Below, in pieces: positions 51,921 through 60,205 of a DNA stretch of 64,000 nucleotides (position 1 is its first letter; every line of letters begins with the position of its first letter). The stretch covers positions 1 through 64,000 of the forward strand of contig CAYRGN010000008.1 in NCBI GenBank assembly GCA_964423865.1, in the 5' to 3' direction. The position numbers were made by a program, and so were the translations under genes. The notes under the pieces were generated by a model that had not been told where the DNA came from, ran no database searches, and saw nothing but the letters and a program-made list of their open reading frames with translations. Origin of the DNA: Leadbetterella sp964423865. GTDB taxonomy: Bacteria; Bacteroidota; Bacteroidia; Cytophagales; Spirosomataceae.

Positions 51921-52565
51921 TTAGAGCTTGATGCGGTAATTCAGGCCAATGACCGGCCCGTATTTTTCGTTTCCTACCAGATCAATGTCTTTGAACACGC
52001 TGAGATCGATTTTGTGTTTTTTATTGAACTTGTATTCCACCCCCGCTTTCGGCCTGAGCTGGTCGCTTCCTGTGCCTATCTGGTAGAACAGGTCGGCCGA
52101 GAGATAGGGAGTGAATTTGCCCAGGTTCAGAGCTTGTACTTCCAGCTTATTTCTTAAATAGCTATGGTCAAATTCCGCCTGGCCCAGGTCATTATCTTTG
52201 AACTGGTGTTGGTAACGGAGACGGTATTCCAGCTTGACCGGCCCCGTTTTGCGCCCGTACGACAGGTCACCATAATAGCGGTGCCTTGTCTTAAACGCTT
52301 TGGTCTCGTTTTTTCGGCGGTTCGTATACCGGTAATATACCGAAGCTTCCAGTCCTTTGACAATCTTGTACGATAAACCCAGCTCCCCCATATAGGTTTG
52401 AAGATAGGAAATATTATCGTTAAAGCGGGTCTGAAATTCGGCGCTCAAATCCCACTTTTTAGCGAGATCTTTTTTGAGCGTAATGCCCGTACGTAGTCCT
52501 GCGCCGTCTTGGGCCATCAGGGTCACGGGAGCAAGGAGGAGGAAAAGGAGGAATGTCTTCTTCAT
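51921..52565 (-). CDS. DUF2490 outer membrane beta-barrel protein
   Basis: 214 residues with a signal peptide (MKKTFLLFLLLAPVTLMAQ). Alternating hydrophobic strands end in Arg/Tyr pairs (YRYTNRRKNETKAFKTRHRY, LEYRLRYQHQF), as in DUF2490, a predicted barrel. The C-terminus IGLNYRIKL fits an outer membrane strand. The function is unknown. It is last in the operon after DUF4956 (11-bp gap), and a terminator follows, so it may serve the polyphosphate system at the outer membrane (inference). Confidence 0.85.
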   Translation of the reverse strand: MKKTFLLFLLLAPVTLMAQDGAGLRTGITLKKDLAKKWDLSAEFQTRFNDNISYLQTYMGELGLSYKIVKGLEASVYYRYTNRRKNETKAFKTRHRYYGDLSYGRKTGPVKLEYRLRYQHQFKDNDLGQAEFDHSYLRNKLEVQALNLGKFTPYLSADLFYQIGTGSDQLRPKAGVEYKFNKKHKIDLSVFKDIDLVGNEKYGPVIGLNYRIKL

Positions 52566-52576
52566 CGGTATAGGAT

Positions 52577-53227
52577 TTAGCTTTGCGTTTTGAGTAATGA
52601 GCTCTCGGGCGTTACCTCTTCGTGATAGTAGAAGGTCATGGTGGCCGCGTCTTTCAGGAAATCGTATTCTTCAATTTCTACCCGGTGTACACTCAGGCCC
52701 GTGCGTTCGCGGAGGTCGTGCAGCAGTTCCGGTCTCTTTTCCGGGGTAAGAAGAGAAACGTTGTCGTAAATGATTCTTTTGGCGTGTTCTTTCCGGGCAA
52801 TAAAACCGCTTTCGAGCAGGGAGATCAGGGCAATGAGAATGAGAGACATCAGCAGGAGGTCGTCCCAGCTGCCTTTGGAGATGGCCGTGATCAGTCCCAG
52901 GGCGATGACCAGGAAAAGGTAGGTCATGTCTTTTGCCGAAATGTTCTCGGTGCGATAGCGCAGCATGGAAAATACCGCGAAAAGCCCGAAAGCGGCCCCC
53001 ATGCTCATCTCTACCTTATTCAAAAGATAGGTTATGAGGAAAATGATGATATTGAACCCGAAATAGGTCAGAAAGAGGTCGGTGCGTTTATAATTCCGAT
53101 AATATACAAAACGGATCAGTATAAAGACGGAAACCAGGTTAACCAGGAACCGGGAAATAAACTTGAAAGAAATTTTGTCGAACCACTCGTAAGGTTCCGC
53201 TGCGGCTATGATTTGCAAAAGGGTCAT
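52577..53227 (-). CDS. DUF4956 membrane protein
   Basis: 216 residues. N-terminal membrane helices (about 22-45, 50-68, 74-90, 105-120, 124-142) are followed by a soluble C-terminal domain (about 150-216). The conserved stretch AFGLFAVFSMLRYRTENISAKDMTYLFLVIALGLI is characteristic. These proteins are usually encoded next to VTC-domain polyphosphate polymerases and may form their membrane partner. The start overlaps the VTC gene stop by 4 bp, so they are translationally coupled. Confidence 0.9.
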   Translation of the reverse strand: MTLLQIIAAAEPYEWFDKISFKFISRFLVNLVSVFILIRFVYYRNYKRTDLFLTYFGFNIIIFLITYLLNKVEMSMGAAFGLFAVFSMLRYRTENISAKDMTYLFLVIALGLITAISKGSWDDLLLMSLILIALISLLESGFIARKEHAKRIIYDNVSLLTPEKRPELLHDLRERTGLSVHRVEIEEYDFLKDAATMTFYYHEEVTPESSLLKTQS

Positions 53228-54033
53228 ATTGACTGATTGAGTTTTATGATTTGTTGGAACTTGCTTTTAAACCGGTTAAATTTGATTTGCTCCCGGGTAC
53301 TGATGATTCCCAGGCAATATTTGCTGATGGAGCCGGGCCGGAGATGATACTTCTTCAGGATTTCGCTCATGTCCGATCCCCGGAGTTTTTCCTGCTTGAT
53401 TTCAAAAATGGCCATGTTCGGGAAATGGGTCTGGCGGTTTTCGTGCGTGAAATTCAGGTCGATGTCCAGGGTAACCCGCTCCGGTGTATGCCGGTTTATC
53501 AGAGTAAGTCGCCGGTATCCGACTCTCAGGCTGCCGTGCAGTTCGTCTGAGGAAAGCGGAGTGGCCTGGGCGAGGAACTCACGCATTGGCGCAGTGAGAC
53601 GGGAATTAAAGGCTGTGGGCAGGGCAATTCTCGACTTGTAGGTCTTGCCTTTGTTGTTGCGGTGCTTGATCTCAAAAAACGAAAGATCAGACTCTACGTA
53701 GTTCCGGAAACGGATCTTGTAACGGTTGCCTTTGCCCGCATGGTGACTGCTGTACAGGGCCAGTTCGGGCGTGTCGTAATAAAGTGTGTCGTAGTGGAAA
53801 ACTCTTTTTTCGTCTATTTCCAGGATACGGTAATGCGATTCGGCTGCTTTCAGAATTGCGGGAAGGAGATCTACCGGAACCAGGTACTTCACATCAAACC
53901 GGTTCATCAGGCTGACGTGATTCATTTCGGCAAGGGTAAGAGTCGCGAAACGGGACGCTATGTTTTCTATTTGCGGTTGGCCCGGACGGATAAGCACGGG
54001 GTGATCCTCAAGGCCGCTGGGAAAATTTAACAT
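53224..54033 (-). CDS. VTC domain polyphosphate polymerase
   Basis: 269 residues. The tunnel-fold VTC domain spans about 35-245. The basic and acidic residues lining the tunnel are visible: NRFDVKYLV (44-52), GNRYKIRFRNY (102-112), FFEIKHRNNKGKTYKSR (119-135), LDIDLNF, and AIFEIKQE. In yeast Vtc4 this fold makes polyphosphate from ATP, and bacterial members are assumed to do the same. There is no signal or membrane helix, so it should work at the inner face with DUF4956. It heads the operon. Confidence 0.9.
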   Translation of the reverse strand: MLNFPSGLEDHPVLIRPGQPQIENIASRFATLTLAEMNHVSLMNRFDVKYLVPVDLLPAILKAAESHYRILEIDEKRVFHYDTLYYDTPELALYSSHHAGKGNRYKIRFRNYVESDLSFFEIKHRNNKGKTYKSRIALPTAFNSRLTAPMREFLAQATPLSSDELHGSLRVGYRRLTLINRHTPERVTLDIDLNFTHENRQTHFPNMAIFEIKQEKLRGSDMSEILKKYHLRPGSISKYCLGIISTREQIKFNRFKSKFQQIIKLNQSI

Positions 54034-54175
54034 ATGGGTAATCTATTCAAGAGCTAATACGAAAGAGGACCGTATTTTCGCTGCCTGTGGAAGGCTTCGG
54101 ACCACGATTTTGACCACTTAATAAATAATCGACCTGAAATCGCCGGGTAACCTGCGTTCTTCTGGGATATTTATT

Positions 54176-54183
54176 TAATTTTG
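54176..54183 (+). promoter_or_regulatory. Possible -7 element of the 54206 gene
   Basis: TAATTTTG matches TAnnTTTG and lies 22 nt before the ATG at 54206. The expected TTTG box upstream is not clear. Confidence 0.35.
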
Positions 54184-54205
54184 GTGAAATCAACTTATTA
54201 GCTAT

Positions 54206-55087
54206 ATGTCACATGTCAATTTTACGGTTTTTGATACCGTAGGCGGATTAAGAGAGCTGCCGTCTTCCGGGTTTCTGGGAGTGCTTTCTACTTCGATCAA
54301 CCCGGAGGCCAAAGCCAATATCGAGGCGTTCAACACGTTTATCCGTCGCACGGATCAGCCTTCCTTTTTTATTTCGGAAAAACAATGGGAAATGCTTCGT
54401 AACGGGGAGAACCACAGGGAGCGGTGGTTGCCGGATGGATACGAAGTGTACGGTTTTGTATTCTGCCTGGCCCTGAAACGCCAGGTAAGGCCGGGGAAAG
54501 AAGGGAACGAGAAAGAAGACAGGAAGTATTTCGGTTACGCCTATTTCCGTATCCGGACCATCCTGAAAAAAACCGCACTCTCATTGGCAGGAATTACAGA
54601 ATTTGATGCTTACGTAGAAAAAAAATGTATTGCTTATGCCGATGTGGTGGAAGCCTTGTCGGATAATTCCGAAACCAATTCCGCCCAGATCAAATTTTTA
54701 ACGTCTGACCCGGCCGATGATGCCATGCGGGACCTGGTGAATAGCGAAGTCATCCAAAAAGGAGACGACGCGAACCTGATCCACACCTTTTTCCAGGGAG
54801 TGGATACCTCGCTGGACGAAGGTTCCAAAGAGCGGAAGGTCCTGGGCGTGTTTTCTAATGAAGGCGGTATTTTCGGGAAAGGGAGAGTAGAGGAAATCAG
54901 GAAAGAAAAGGGTTCGCGGATCAGCATTGCCCGCCGTATCCGTCCTTTCGACGAGGAAAGAGACAAAGAGGAGGGTATGCCGGACTTATTACGACGGGAA
55001 ACCTACTACCATTTCAAAATTAATCCGGAATATGAGACGGTGGTGCCTTGTCCTATGCCGAGGATTTGCAGCGGAGCGACGAGCTAA
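54206..55087 (+). CDS. Protein of unknown function
   Basis: 293 residues, soluble, no signal peptide; family not recognised. The N-terminal half has a beta-rich look (FYFISEK-like strands, YEVYGFVFCLALKRQ, YFGYAYFRIR). The middle contains AYVEKKCIAYADVVEALSDN, and the C-terminal part is highly charged (ERKVLGVFSNEGG, EEIRKEKGSRISIARRIRPF) and ends with Cys-Pro and Cys residues. It lies directly before a membrane protein gene with no gap, so the two probably work together. Codon use looks like the core genes, so it is probably a lineage-specific gene. Confidence 0.75.
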   Translation: MSHVNFTVFDTVGGLRELPSSGFLGVLSTSINPEAKANIEAFNTFIRRTDQPSFFISEKQWEMLRNGENHRERWLPDGYEVYGFVFCLALKRQVRPGKEGNEKEDRKYFGYAYFRIRTILKKTALSLAGITEFDAYVEKKCIAYADVVEALSDNSETNSAQIKFLTSDPADDAMRDLVNSEVIQKGDDANLIHTFFQGVDTSLDEGSKERKVLGVFSNEGGIFGKGRVEEIRKEKGSRISIARRIRPFDEERDKEEGMPDLLRRETYYHFKINPEYETVVPCPMPRICSGATS

Positions 55088-55729
55088 ATGGAACTCCTGA
55101 GATTTTATAAATTGTTCGGCCCCCTGGTGGAATACCTTTTTATTGTTCCCCTGGTATCGGGTTTTTTGAAATGGAAGAAGCTCGATACGGCTTTACGGTG
55201 GATAGTCTTGTACCTGTTCCTGGATTTTACTATCGGTCTGGTGTCGAATTATATTTATAAGGTATTGGGTGCCAATAATCTATTTTTATTTTATTTCTAT
55301 TCTTTTTTCTGGAACATCACGGTATGCGCTTTCTTTTACCGCATTTCAGGCGCCAGACGGAGTATTTTATTCTTACTGGTGCTGGGCTGTGCTTTGGTAG
55401 TGCTGGATTATATGCTTACCGCCGGAGACCAGGGAATGAATTACGGGTCAGGGCTGTTTCTTAATCTTGCACTTTTCGGATTAAGCACCTATTATTTATT
55501 CACTAAGATGGATAATATGGAAGCAGACTCCCCCTTGCTGCTGGTTCTTCTGGCGTTGACCATCCAGTTTTTTATTCGTTCCCTGGATATTTTTTCTAAA
55601 AAGTATTTGTTGCAGAGTGCATATTATGGGGTATTCTGGTTTTATGAAGCCATTATTTACGGTTACGTGATGCTCCTGGCCAACGCGATTTTTACGTATG
55701 CGTTCTACCTGGTGAAAGTGAAAAGATAA
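55088..55729 (+). CDS. Integral membrane protein of unknown function
   Basis: 213 residues with about seven hydrophobic segments separated by very short loops. The aromatic-rich stretch NNLFLFYFYSFFWNITVCAF is notable. No enzyme or transporter motif is recognised; the plan is like small sensor or scaffold membrane proteins in this phylum that precede histidine kinases. The ATG immediately follows the stop of 54206-55087. A histidine kinase gene begins 226 bp downstream, past a repeat element. Confidence 0.75.
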   Translation: MELLRFYKLFGPLVEYLFIVPLVSGFLKWKKLDTALRWIVLYLFLDFTIGLVSNYIYKVLGANNLFLFYFYSFFWNITVCAFFYRISGARRSILFLLVLGCALVVLDYMLTAGDQGMNYGSGLFLNLALFGLSTYYLFTKMDNMEADSPLLLVLLALTIQFFIRSLDIFSKKYLLQSAYYGVFWFYEAIIYGYVMLLANAIFTYAFYLVKVKR

Positions 55730-55751
55730 AATGTCTGATTGACTAAAAAAA

Positions 55752-55772
55752 TAGCTCAAAGCTCGTAGCTCA
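55752..55772. repeat. Heptamer repeat (TAGCTCA family)
   Basis: TAGCTCA, AAGCTCG, TAGCTCA in tandem, just after the membrane protein gene. Confidence 0.65.
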
Positions 55773-55803
55773 AATCTATACTCATGAAATAGCCATGAGC
55801 ATT

Positions 55804-55938
55804 CAGCTATCAGCCGGGTGGCGCACCACTATTAGAAAAACGGCACACCAGCGAAGCGTCGCCCGACCGCCGGCTAGGCGCGCCCCAATGAATAAGCGAA
55901 GCGTCGCCCGGCTGACTGCTGATAGCTGAAGGCTGAAA
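55804..55938. repeat. Composite inverted element with heptamer ends
   Basis: CAGCTATCAGCCGGG (55804-55818) is mirrored by CCCGGCTG (55907-55914) and CTGATAGCTG (55919-55928). The right side is four GCTGANN heptamers (55911-55938). The GC-rich interior has a 15-bp direct repeat, GCGAAGCGTCGCCCG, at 55851-55865 and 55896-55910. It sits 18 bp before the kinase ATG. Confidence 0.8.
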
Positions 55939-55955
55939 GCAAAAATTTTATACCC

Positions 55956-57047
55956 ATGAGAAAGGCGTTTCTACTGATACTGGTATATTCTTCGGTTCTG
56001 GGCCAGGAGGAGCCCATGAAGATCGTGGATTTTCAGGCCCGTTTCTGGAATGTAGTGCAGACAGACTCCGTGTTAAATCCGGCGATCAGAAATGTACTGC
56101 CTGCACCTCCGGTTTTTGTCTCTTTCTCAGTTAATGAACGGGAGGGACAGGAATTGGTTTGTTACCTTACGGATGGGCTGATGACCTTTGACACGCTGCG
56201 CATGGGGCATAATCCGACTATCAATTTTTTCAACTTACCGGGAGGAGAATACACAGCCACATTTATTGATCTGAAATCCGACCGCACAGTGGATACGCAT
56301 TTTATCATACAATCTGAATTTTGGGAAAGGTGGTGGTTTCCCCCGTTTGTATTGTTGGTATTTACTGTGATGATCGCTATTGTGTTTTACTACATTTACA
56401 AAATACGTCTTCGCCAGCAGCTTCAAACCCAGTCTATCCGGGATAACATCGCACGGGATCTGCACGACGATATCGGCAGTTACCTTGGGAGTATAAGTAT
56501 TCTGAGTCAGAGTGTTGACACGCTGATCGTCAAAAACCCGGAGAAGGCCAGGCTTTCCGTGGAAAAAATAGGAGATACGGCGCGGCAGGTGATGGATACC
56601 ATGGGCGATATTGTATGGAGCATCAACTCCAACCACGACTCCATGCCTATGGTGGTGCAGCGAATGCGGGACCTGGCCTCGGAACTCTTATCCGAGCAGG
56701 GTATAGCAACTACGTTTAGTGTGGATGAATCCATTGAAAAGCTCAGCCTTACCCTGGATAAAAGGAGAGACTTTTACCTGATTTACAAGGAGGCCGTAAC
56801 CAATATTCAGAAATACGCAAAGGCCTCCAAAGTGGCTATAGCGTTAAGGACGGACGGCGATGAGGTCAGTATAACCGTAGCCGATGACGGGGTGGGTTTT
56901 GACCCCTTAGATCCTAACCTGAGGAAAAGTAACGGGGGAAACGGGCTGATCAATATGAAAGCGCGCGCGGAAAGGCTGGGTGGTGCGCTCACGATAGTCA
57001 GCGAAGCCGGGGCAGGTACCCGCGTTCGCTTTGTTTTTGTACTTTAG
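55956..57047 (+). CDS. Sensor histidine kinase (HisKA_3 type)
   Basis: 363 residues. Signal peptide, then a short periplasmic domain that looks like only the Y_Y_Y end of hybrid propeller kinases (NFFNLPGGEYTATFIDLKSD), one membrane helix (about 129-150), the HisKA_3 dimer helix with His170 (ARDLHDDIGSYLGSIS) and an ATPase domain (EAVTNIQKYAKAS, DDGVGFD, GNGLINMKARAERLGG). It should autophosphorylate and pass phosphate to the NarL-type regulator encoded 53 bp downstream. The beta-propeller expected before Y_Y_Y is missing, so the signal must come in another way. Confidence 0.9.
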   Translation: MRKAFLLILVYSSVLGQEEPMKIVDFQARFWNVVQTDSVLNPAIRNVLPAPPVFVSFSVNEREGQELVCYLTDGLMTFDTLRMGHNPTINFFNLPGGEYTATFIDLKSDRTVDTHFIIQSEFWERWWFPPFVLLVFTVMIAIVFYYIYKIRLRQQLQTQSIRDNIARDLHDDIGSYLGSISILSQSVDTLIVKNPEKARLSVEKIGDTARQVMDTMGDIVWSINSNHDSMPMVVQRMRDLASELLSEQGIATTFSVDESIEKLSLTLDKRRDFYLIYKEAVTNIQKYAKASKVAIALRTDGDEVSITVADDGVGFDPLDPNLRKSNGGNGLINMKARAERLGGALTIVSEAGAGTRVRFVFVL

Positions 57048-57100
57048 AATACCCTTTTTGGGGTATAGGTAATGATTTCTGGATTTTATATTTTTGTAGT

Positions 57101-57730
57101 ATGGCAGACATCCGGGTTTTAATATACGAAGACAATCCGTCGCTGAGAGAAGCGCTCTGCGTGATGCTGGAAGCCAACGAGGGTTTCGTAGTGGCTGGCG
57201 CATACGAAGATTGTACGGCCATATTGGCTCAGGTGAAAGAGCATGAACCCGATGTTTTGTTAATGGACATCGATATGCCGCATTTAACTGGTATTGAGGC
57301 AGTAAAGCTGATCAAACCTAAATTCCCCCAGGTCAATATCCTGATGCTGACTGTCTTTGATGATGACGAGCGGGTGTTTGAGGCCATCAAGTCGGGTGCC
57401 ACCGGCTACCTTTTGAAGAAAACCCCGCCGGCCCGCATCCTGGAAGCGCTCCGGGAAATTTACGAGGGGGGCGCGCCCATGAGTCCTTCCATTGCCCGCA
57501 AAGTAATATTGAACCTGCACACCGCGCCGCTTCATGTGGAAGAAATCGCCCGTTTAACTTCCCGGGAGTTGGAAATTCTGCAATGTCTTTCCGAAGGGAA
57601 AAGCTCCAAGATGATTGCGGATACCTGTTTCATAGCGGTAGATACGGTCAGAACCCACGTGAAGCGTATCTACGAAAAACTACAGGTGCATTCGGCCACC
57701 GAAGCCATCGCCAAATACAACAAACGGTAA
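57101..57730 (+). CDS. NarL/LuxR family response regulator
   Basis: 209 residues. Receiver domain (1-120) with acidic pocket EDN (10-12), phospho-acceptor Asp56 (LLMDIDMP) and the Lys of LLKKTPP. The C-terminal LuxR HTH (about 145-205) has LTSRELEILQCLSEGKSSKMIA and VDTVRTHVKRIYEKL. It is the partner of the kinase just upstream. A TAnnTTTG-like box (57089-57096) lies very close to the ATG. Target genes are unknown; the membrane pair before the kinase is a candidate by position. Confidence 0.93.
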   Translation: MADIRVLIYEDNPSLREALCVMLEANEGFVVAGAYEDCTAILAQVKEHEPDVLLMDIDMPHLTGIEAVKLIKPKFPQVNILMLTVFDDDERVFEAIKSGATGYLLKKTPPARILEALREIYEGGAPMSPSIARKVILNLHTAPLHVEEIARLTSRELEILQCLSEGKSSKMIADTCFIAVDTVRTHVKRIYEKLQVHSATEAIAKYNKR

Positions 57731-57769
57731 AGACCATCACGCTGTCGCTTTCAGAGAGCGGTCCCCCGG

Positions 57770-57839
57770 CTCACAGCTCACAGCTCACAGCTCACAGCTC
57801 GCGGCTCACAGCTCACAGCTCATAGCTCACAGCTCACTC
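57770..57839. repeat. Ten-word heptamer array (CTCACAG)
   Basis: Ten 7-bp words, mostly CTCACAG, with single changes (CTCGCGG, CTCATAG, CTCACTC). It lies in the 349-bp space between the response regulator and coaBC. The rest of that space, 57840-58079, holds no gene; a short palindrome-like GTCCGG/CCGGAC pair occurs near 57910-57925. Confidence 0.9.
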
Positions 57840-58079
57840 CATAAATATCCCCTTTTTTGGGTATTTTCCCGGCTTATTTTCCTCCCGATCTTTGTCATGA
57901 AAACGTACCGGACCTAATGTCCGGACGTACCAAACGGAATAAGAGCTTCATATAGGTTATATAGGGTAGAACTAGGTTCACATAACTTTTTATTCCTTTC
58001 CTTCTTTTGAAAATCAGCAGAAAACAGGCAAGTGTGGGGGGATTTTAATATTTTTACCCCGTATTCATCACATCAGTGT

Positions 58080-59285
58080 ATGATTTTAGAAAATAAGAAT
58101 ATCCTGGTGGGGGTAACCGGGAGCATTGCGGCGTACAAAATCGCTTCCCTGATCCGCCTCCTGGTGAAGGAAAAAGCCAGGGTCAAGGTTATTATGACCC
58201 CGGCGGCTACCGGATTCATTACGCCTTTAACCCTTTCTACCTTGTCTAAACAGCCGGTATACACCCGGTGGGAAGAGGAGGGGGTATGGACCAACCATGT
58301 GGAGCTGGGCCTCTGGGCCGATCTTTTTCTGATTGCGCCGGCCTCCGCCAATACCCTCGCCAAATGTGTGACCGGCGTTTGCGATAACCTGCTCCAGGCG
58401 GTTTACCTCTCGGCGCGTTGCCCCGTGATGTTCGCGCCGGCCATGGACCTAGACATGTACGCGCATCCGTCTACCCAGGCGAACCTGGCCATCCTGAAAA
58501 GTTACGATAACCGCATCATTGAACCCAATACGGGAGAGTTGGCCTCGGGACTGGAAGGGAAAGGGCGTATGGCCGAACCTGAAGAGTTGGTAGAGGCCAT
58601 ACGGAAAGAATTTTCGGCGGAACCTCTGCTCAAGGGAAAGACGGTGGTAGTAACCGCCGGCCCTACCCAGGAAGACGTAGACCCCGTGCGCTTTATCAGC
58701 AACCACTCTTCCGGGAAAATGGGTTTTGAAATTGCCCGGGCTTTTGCCCTGGGAGGGGCGGATGTTCACCTGGTGGCGGGCCCCGTTGGACTTACCGAAA
58801 CCGATGGGGTGAGTCGGGTGAACGTAAGAACCGCCGCGGAAATGTTTGAAGCGGTGCGTGAGCTGCACGACAAAGCCGATATCGTGATCTTTTCCGCCGC
58901 CGTGGCCGATTACCGTCCGGCAACTACTGCCCTGCAAAAAATAAAGAAGCAAGACCACGAGATGTTTATCGAACTCGAGAAAACGGTAGATATCGCGGCC
59001 GAGCTGGGTCAGATCAAACGCGCAAACCAGGTGCATGTGGGGTTTGCCCTCGAGACCGACAACGAATTTCAAAACGCCAGGGGAAAGCTGGAAAGGAAAA
59101 ATTTTGACCTGATCGTACTCAATTCCCTGCAAGATAAAGGAGCCGGATTTCGTTATGATACCAACAAAATTACTATTTTTGAACGGGATGGCGGGGAAAG
59201 GTCTTTTGAACTGAAATCAAAGGAGGCCGTAGCGGAAGATATTAAAAACGCCGTCCTGGACTATTACCAACGCATGCAATTATGA
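58080..59285 (+). CDS. coaBC: Bifunctional phosphopantothenoylcysteine decarboxylase / phosphopantothenate-cysteine ligase
   Basis: 401 residues; makes 4'-phosphopantetheine for coenzyme A. The CoaC part (about 1-185) has GSIAAYK, the catalytic His in NHVELG, PASANTLAKC, and AMDLDMYAHPST. The CoaB part has VVVTAGPTQEDVDPVRFISN, HSSGKMG and AAVADYRP. ATG 58080 is chosen over the in-frame 58032 start, which adds 16 unrelated residues. It overlaps the next gene by 4 bp, a conserved pairing in this phylum. Confidence 0.94.
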   Translation: MILENKNILVGVTGSIAAYKIASLIRLLVKEKARVKVIMTPAATGFITPLTLSTLSKQPVYTRWEEEGVWTNHVELGLWADLFLIAPASANTLAKCVTGVCDNLLQAVYLSARCPVMFAPAMDLDMYAHPSTQANLAILKSYDNRIIEPNTGELASGLEGKGRMAEPEELVEAIRKEFSAEPLLKGKTVVVTAGPTQEDVDPVRFISNHSSGKMGFEIARAFALGGADVHLVAGPVGLTETDGVSRVNVRTAAEMFEAVRELHDKADIVIFSAAVADYRPATTALQKIKKQDHEMFIELEKTVDIAAELGQIKRANQVHVGFALETDNEFQNARGKLERKNFDLIVLNSLQDKGAGFRYDTNKITIFERDGGERSFELKSKEAVAEDIKNAVLDYYQRMQL

Positions 59286-60181
59286 GAATACTGTTAGTGC
59301 TGTTTGTGCTTTCTTTCGGACGGGCGACGGCCCAGGAGCTTCAATGCCAGGTGCGCGTCAACTACTCCCAGCTGAGTACCAATACCTCGGGCGACCGGGA
59401 GGTGTTTGCCGAGTTGGAGAGCGCTATCAGCGACTTCATGAATAACCATAAATGGACGAACGACCTTTACGGTTCAGGTGAAAAAATACGTTGTAATCTC
59501 AACATCAACCTGATCCGCAGTTCGGCCCAGTACAGCTATTCCGGCACGGCCCAGTTTCAGGTGATCCGCCCGGTGTACGGTACTACCTACGAAAGCATTT
59601 CCTTCAGTTTCTTTGACCGGAATTTTGAGTTTTCTTTTGCACCTGAAAGTCGGCAGATGCTCTTCAATGACCAGGCGTTTACCAGCAATCTCACCAGCAT
59701 GCTGGCCTTTTATTCTCTTACCGCCCTGGCCGTTGACTACGACTCGTTTTCCCGCCTGGGAGGGAACCCCTTTGTAGACCGTCTGTACAATATCGTAAGC
59801 CTGGCCGGTACGGCCGTGGGCGGCCCATGGAGCAGCACGGCTGACGTACGCGACCGCTACTGGGTGATGGAAAACCTCCGTAACCAGCAATTCGCCGGGT
59901 TCCGGGAAGGCTTTTATAATTACCATCGCCTGGCCCTGGATAACCTCACCATCCAGCCCGCCGAAAGTCGGAAAATCATCAGTGAATACCTGGAGTCTAT
60001 CCGCACGTTGAATACGCTTCGCCCGGGTGCGACCCTGGTGAACCTGTTTTTTGACGCCAAAAGCGAGGAGCTCGTCAACGTGTTTTCTGACGCTTCCAAA
60101 AAAGAAAAAGAAGCTGTTTACAAGATTTGTTCCGGAATAAGTCCGGATAAAACGGAGGTGCTGCGACGGTTATTGCAGTAA
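59282..60181 (+). CDS. porD: DUF4835 family / type IX secretion protein PorD
   Basis: 299 residues with a signal peptide ending at ATAQ. Conserved sequence includes LQCQVRVNYSQLSTNTSGDREVF, FNDQAFTSNLTSMLAFYSL and DYDSFSRLGGNPF. The family is Bacteroidota-specific and is annotated as PorD, a periplasmic type IX-associated factor of unclear role. Overlap with coaBC (4 bp) is the usual arrangement. The presence of T9SS cargo genes in the window agrees with a working system. Confidence 0.85.
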   Translation: MRILLVLFVLSFGRATAQELQCQVRVNYSQLSTNTSGDREVFAELESAISDFMNNHKWTNDLYGSGEKIRCNLNINLIRSSAQYSYSGTAQFQVIRPVYGTTYESISFSFFDRNFEFSFAPESRQMLFNDQAFTSNLTSMLAFYSLTALAVDYDSFSRLGGNPFVDRLYNIVSLAGTAVGGPWSSTADVRDRYWVMENLRNQQFAGFREGFYNYHRLALDNLTIQPAESRKIISEYLESIRTLNTLRPGATLVNLFFDAKSEELVNVFSDASKKEKEAVYKICSGISPDKTEVLRRLLQ

Positions 60182-60205
60182 GTTTCAAATAGATTAGAAC
60201 GTATC

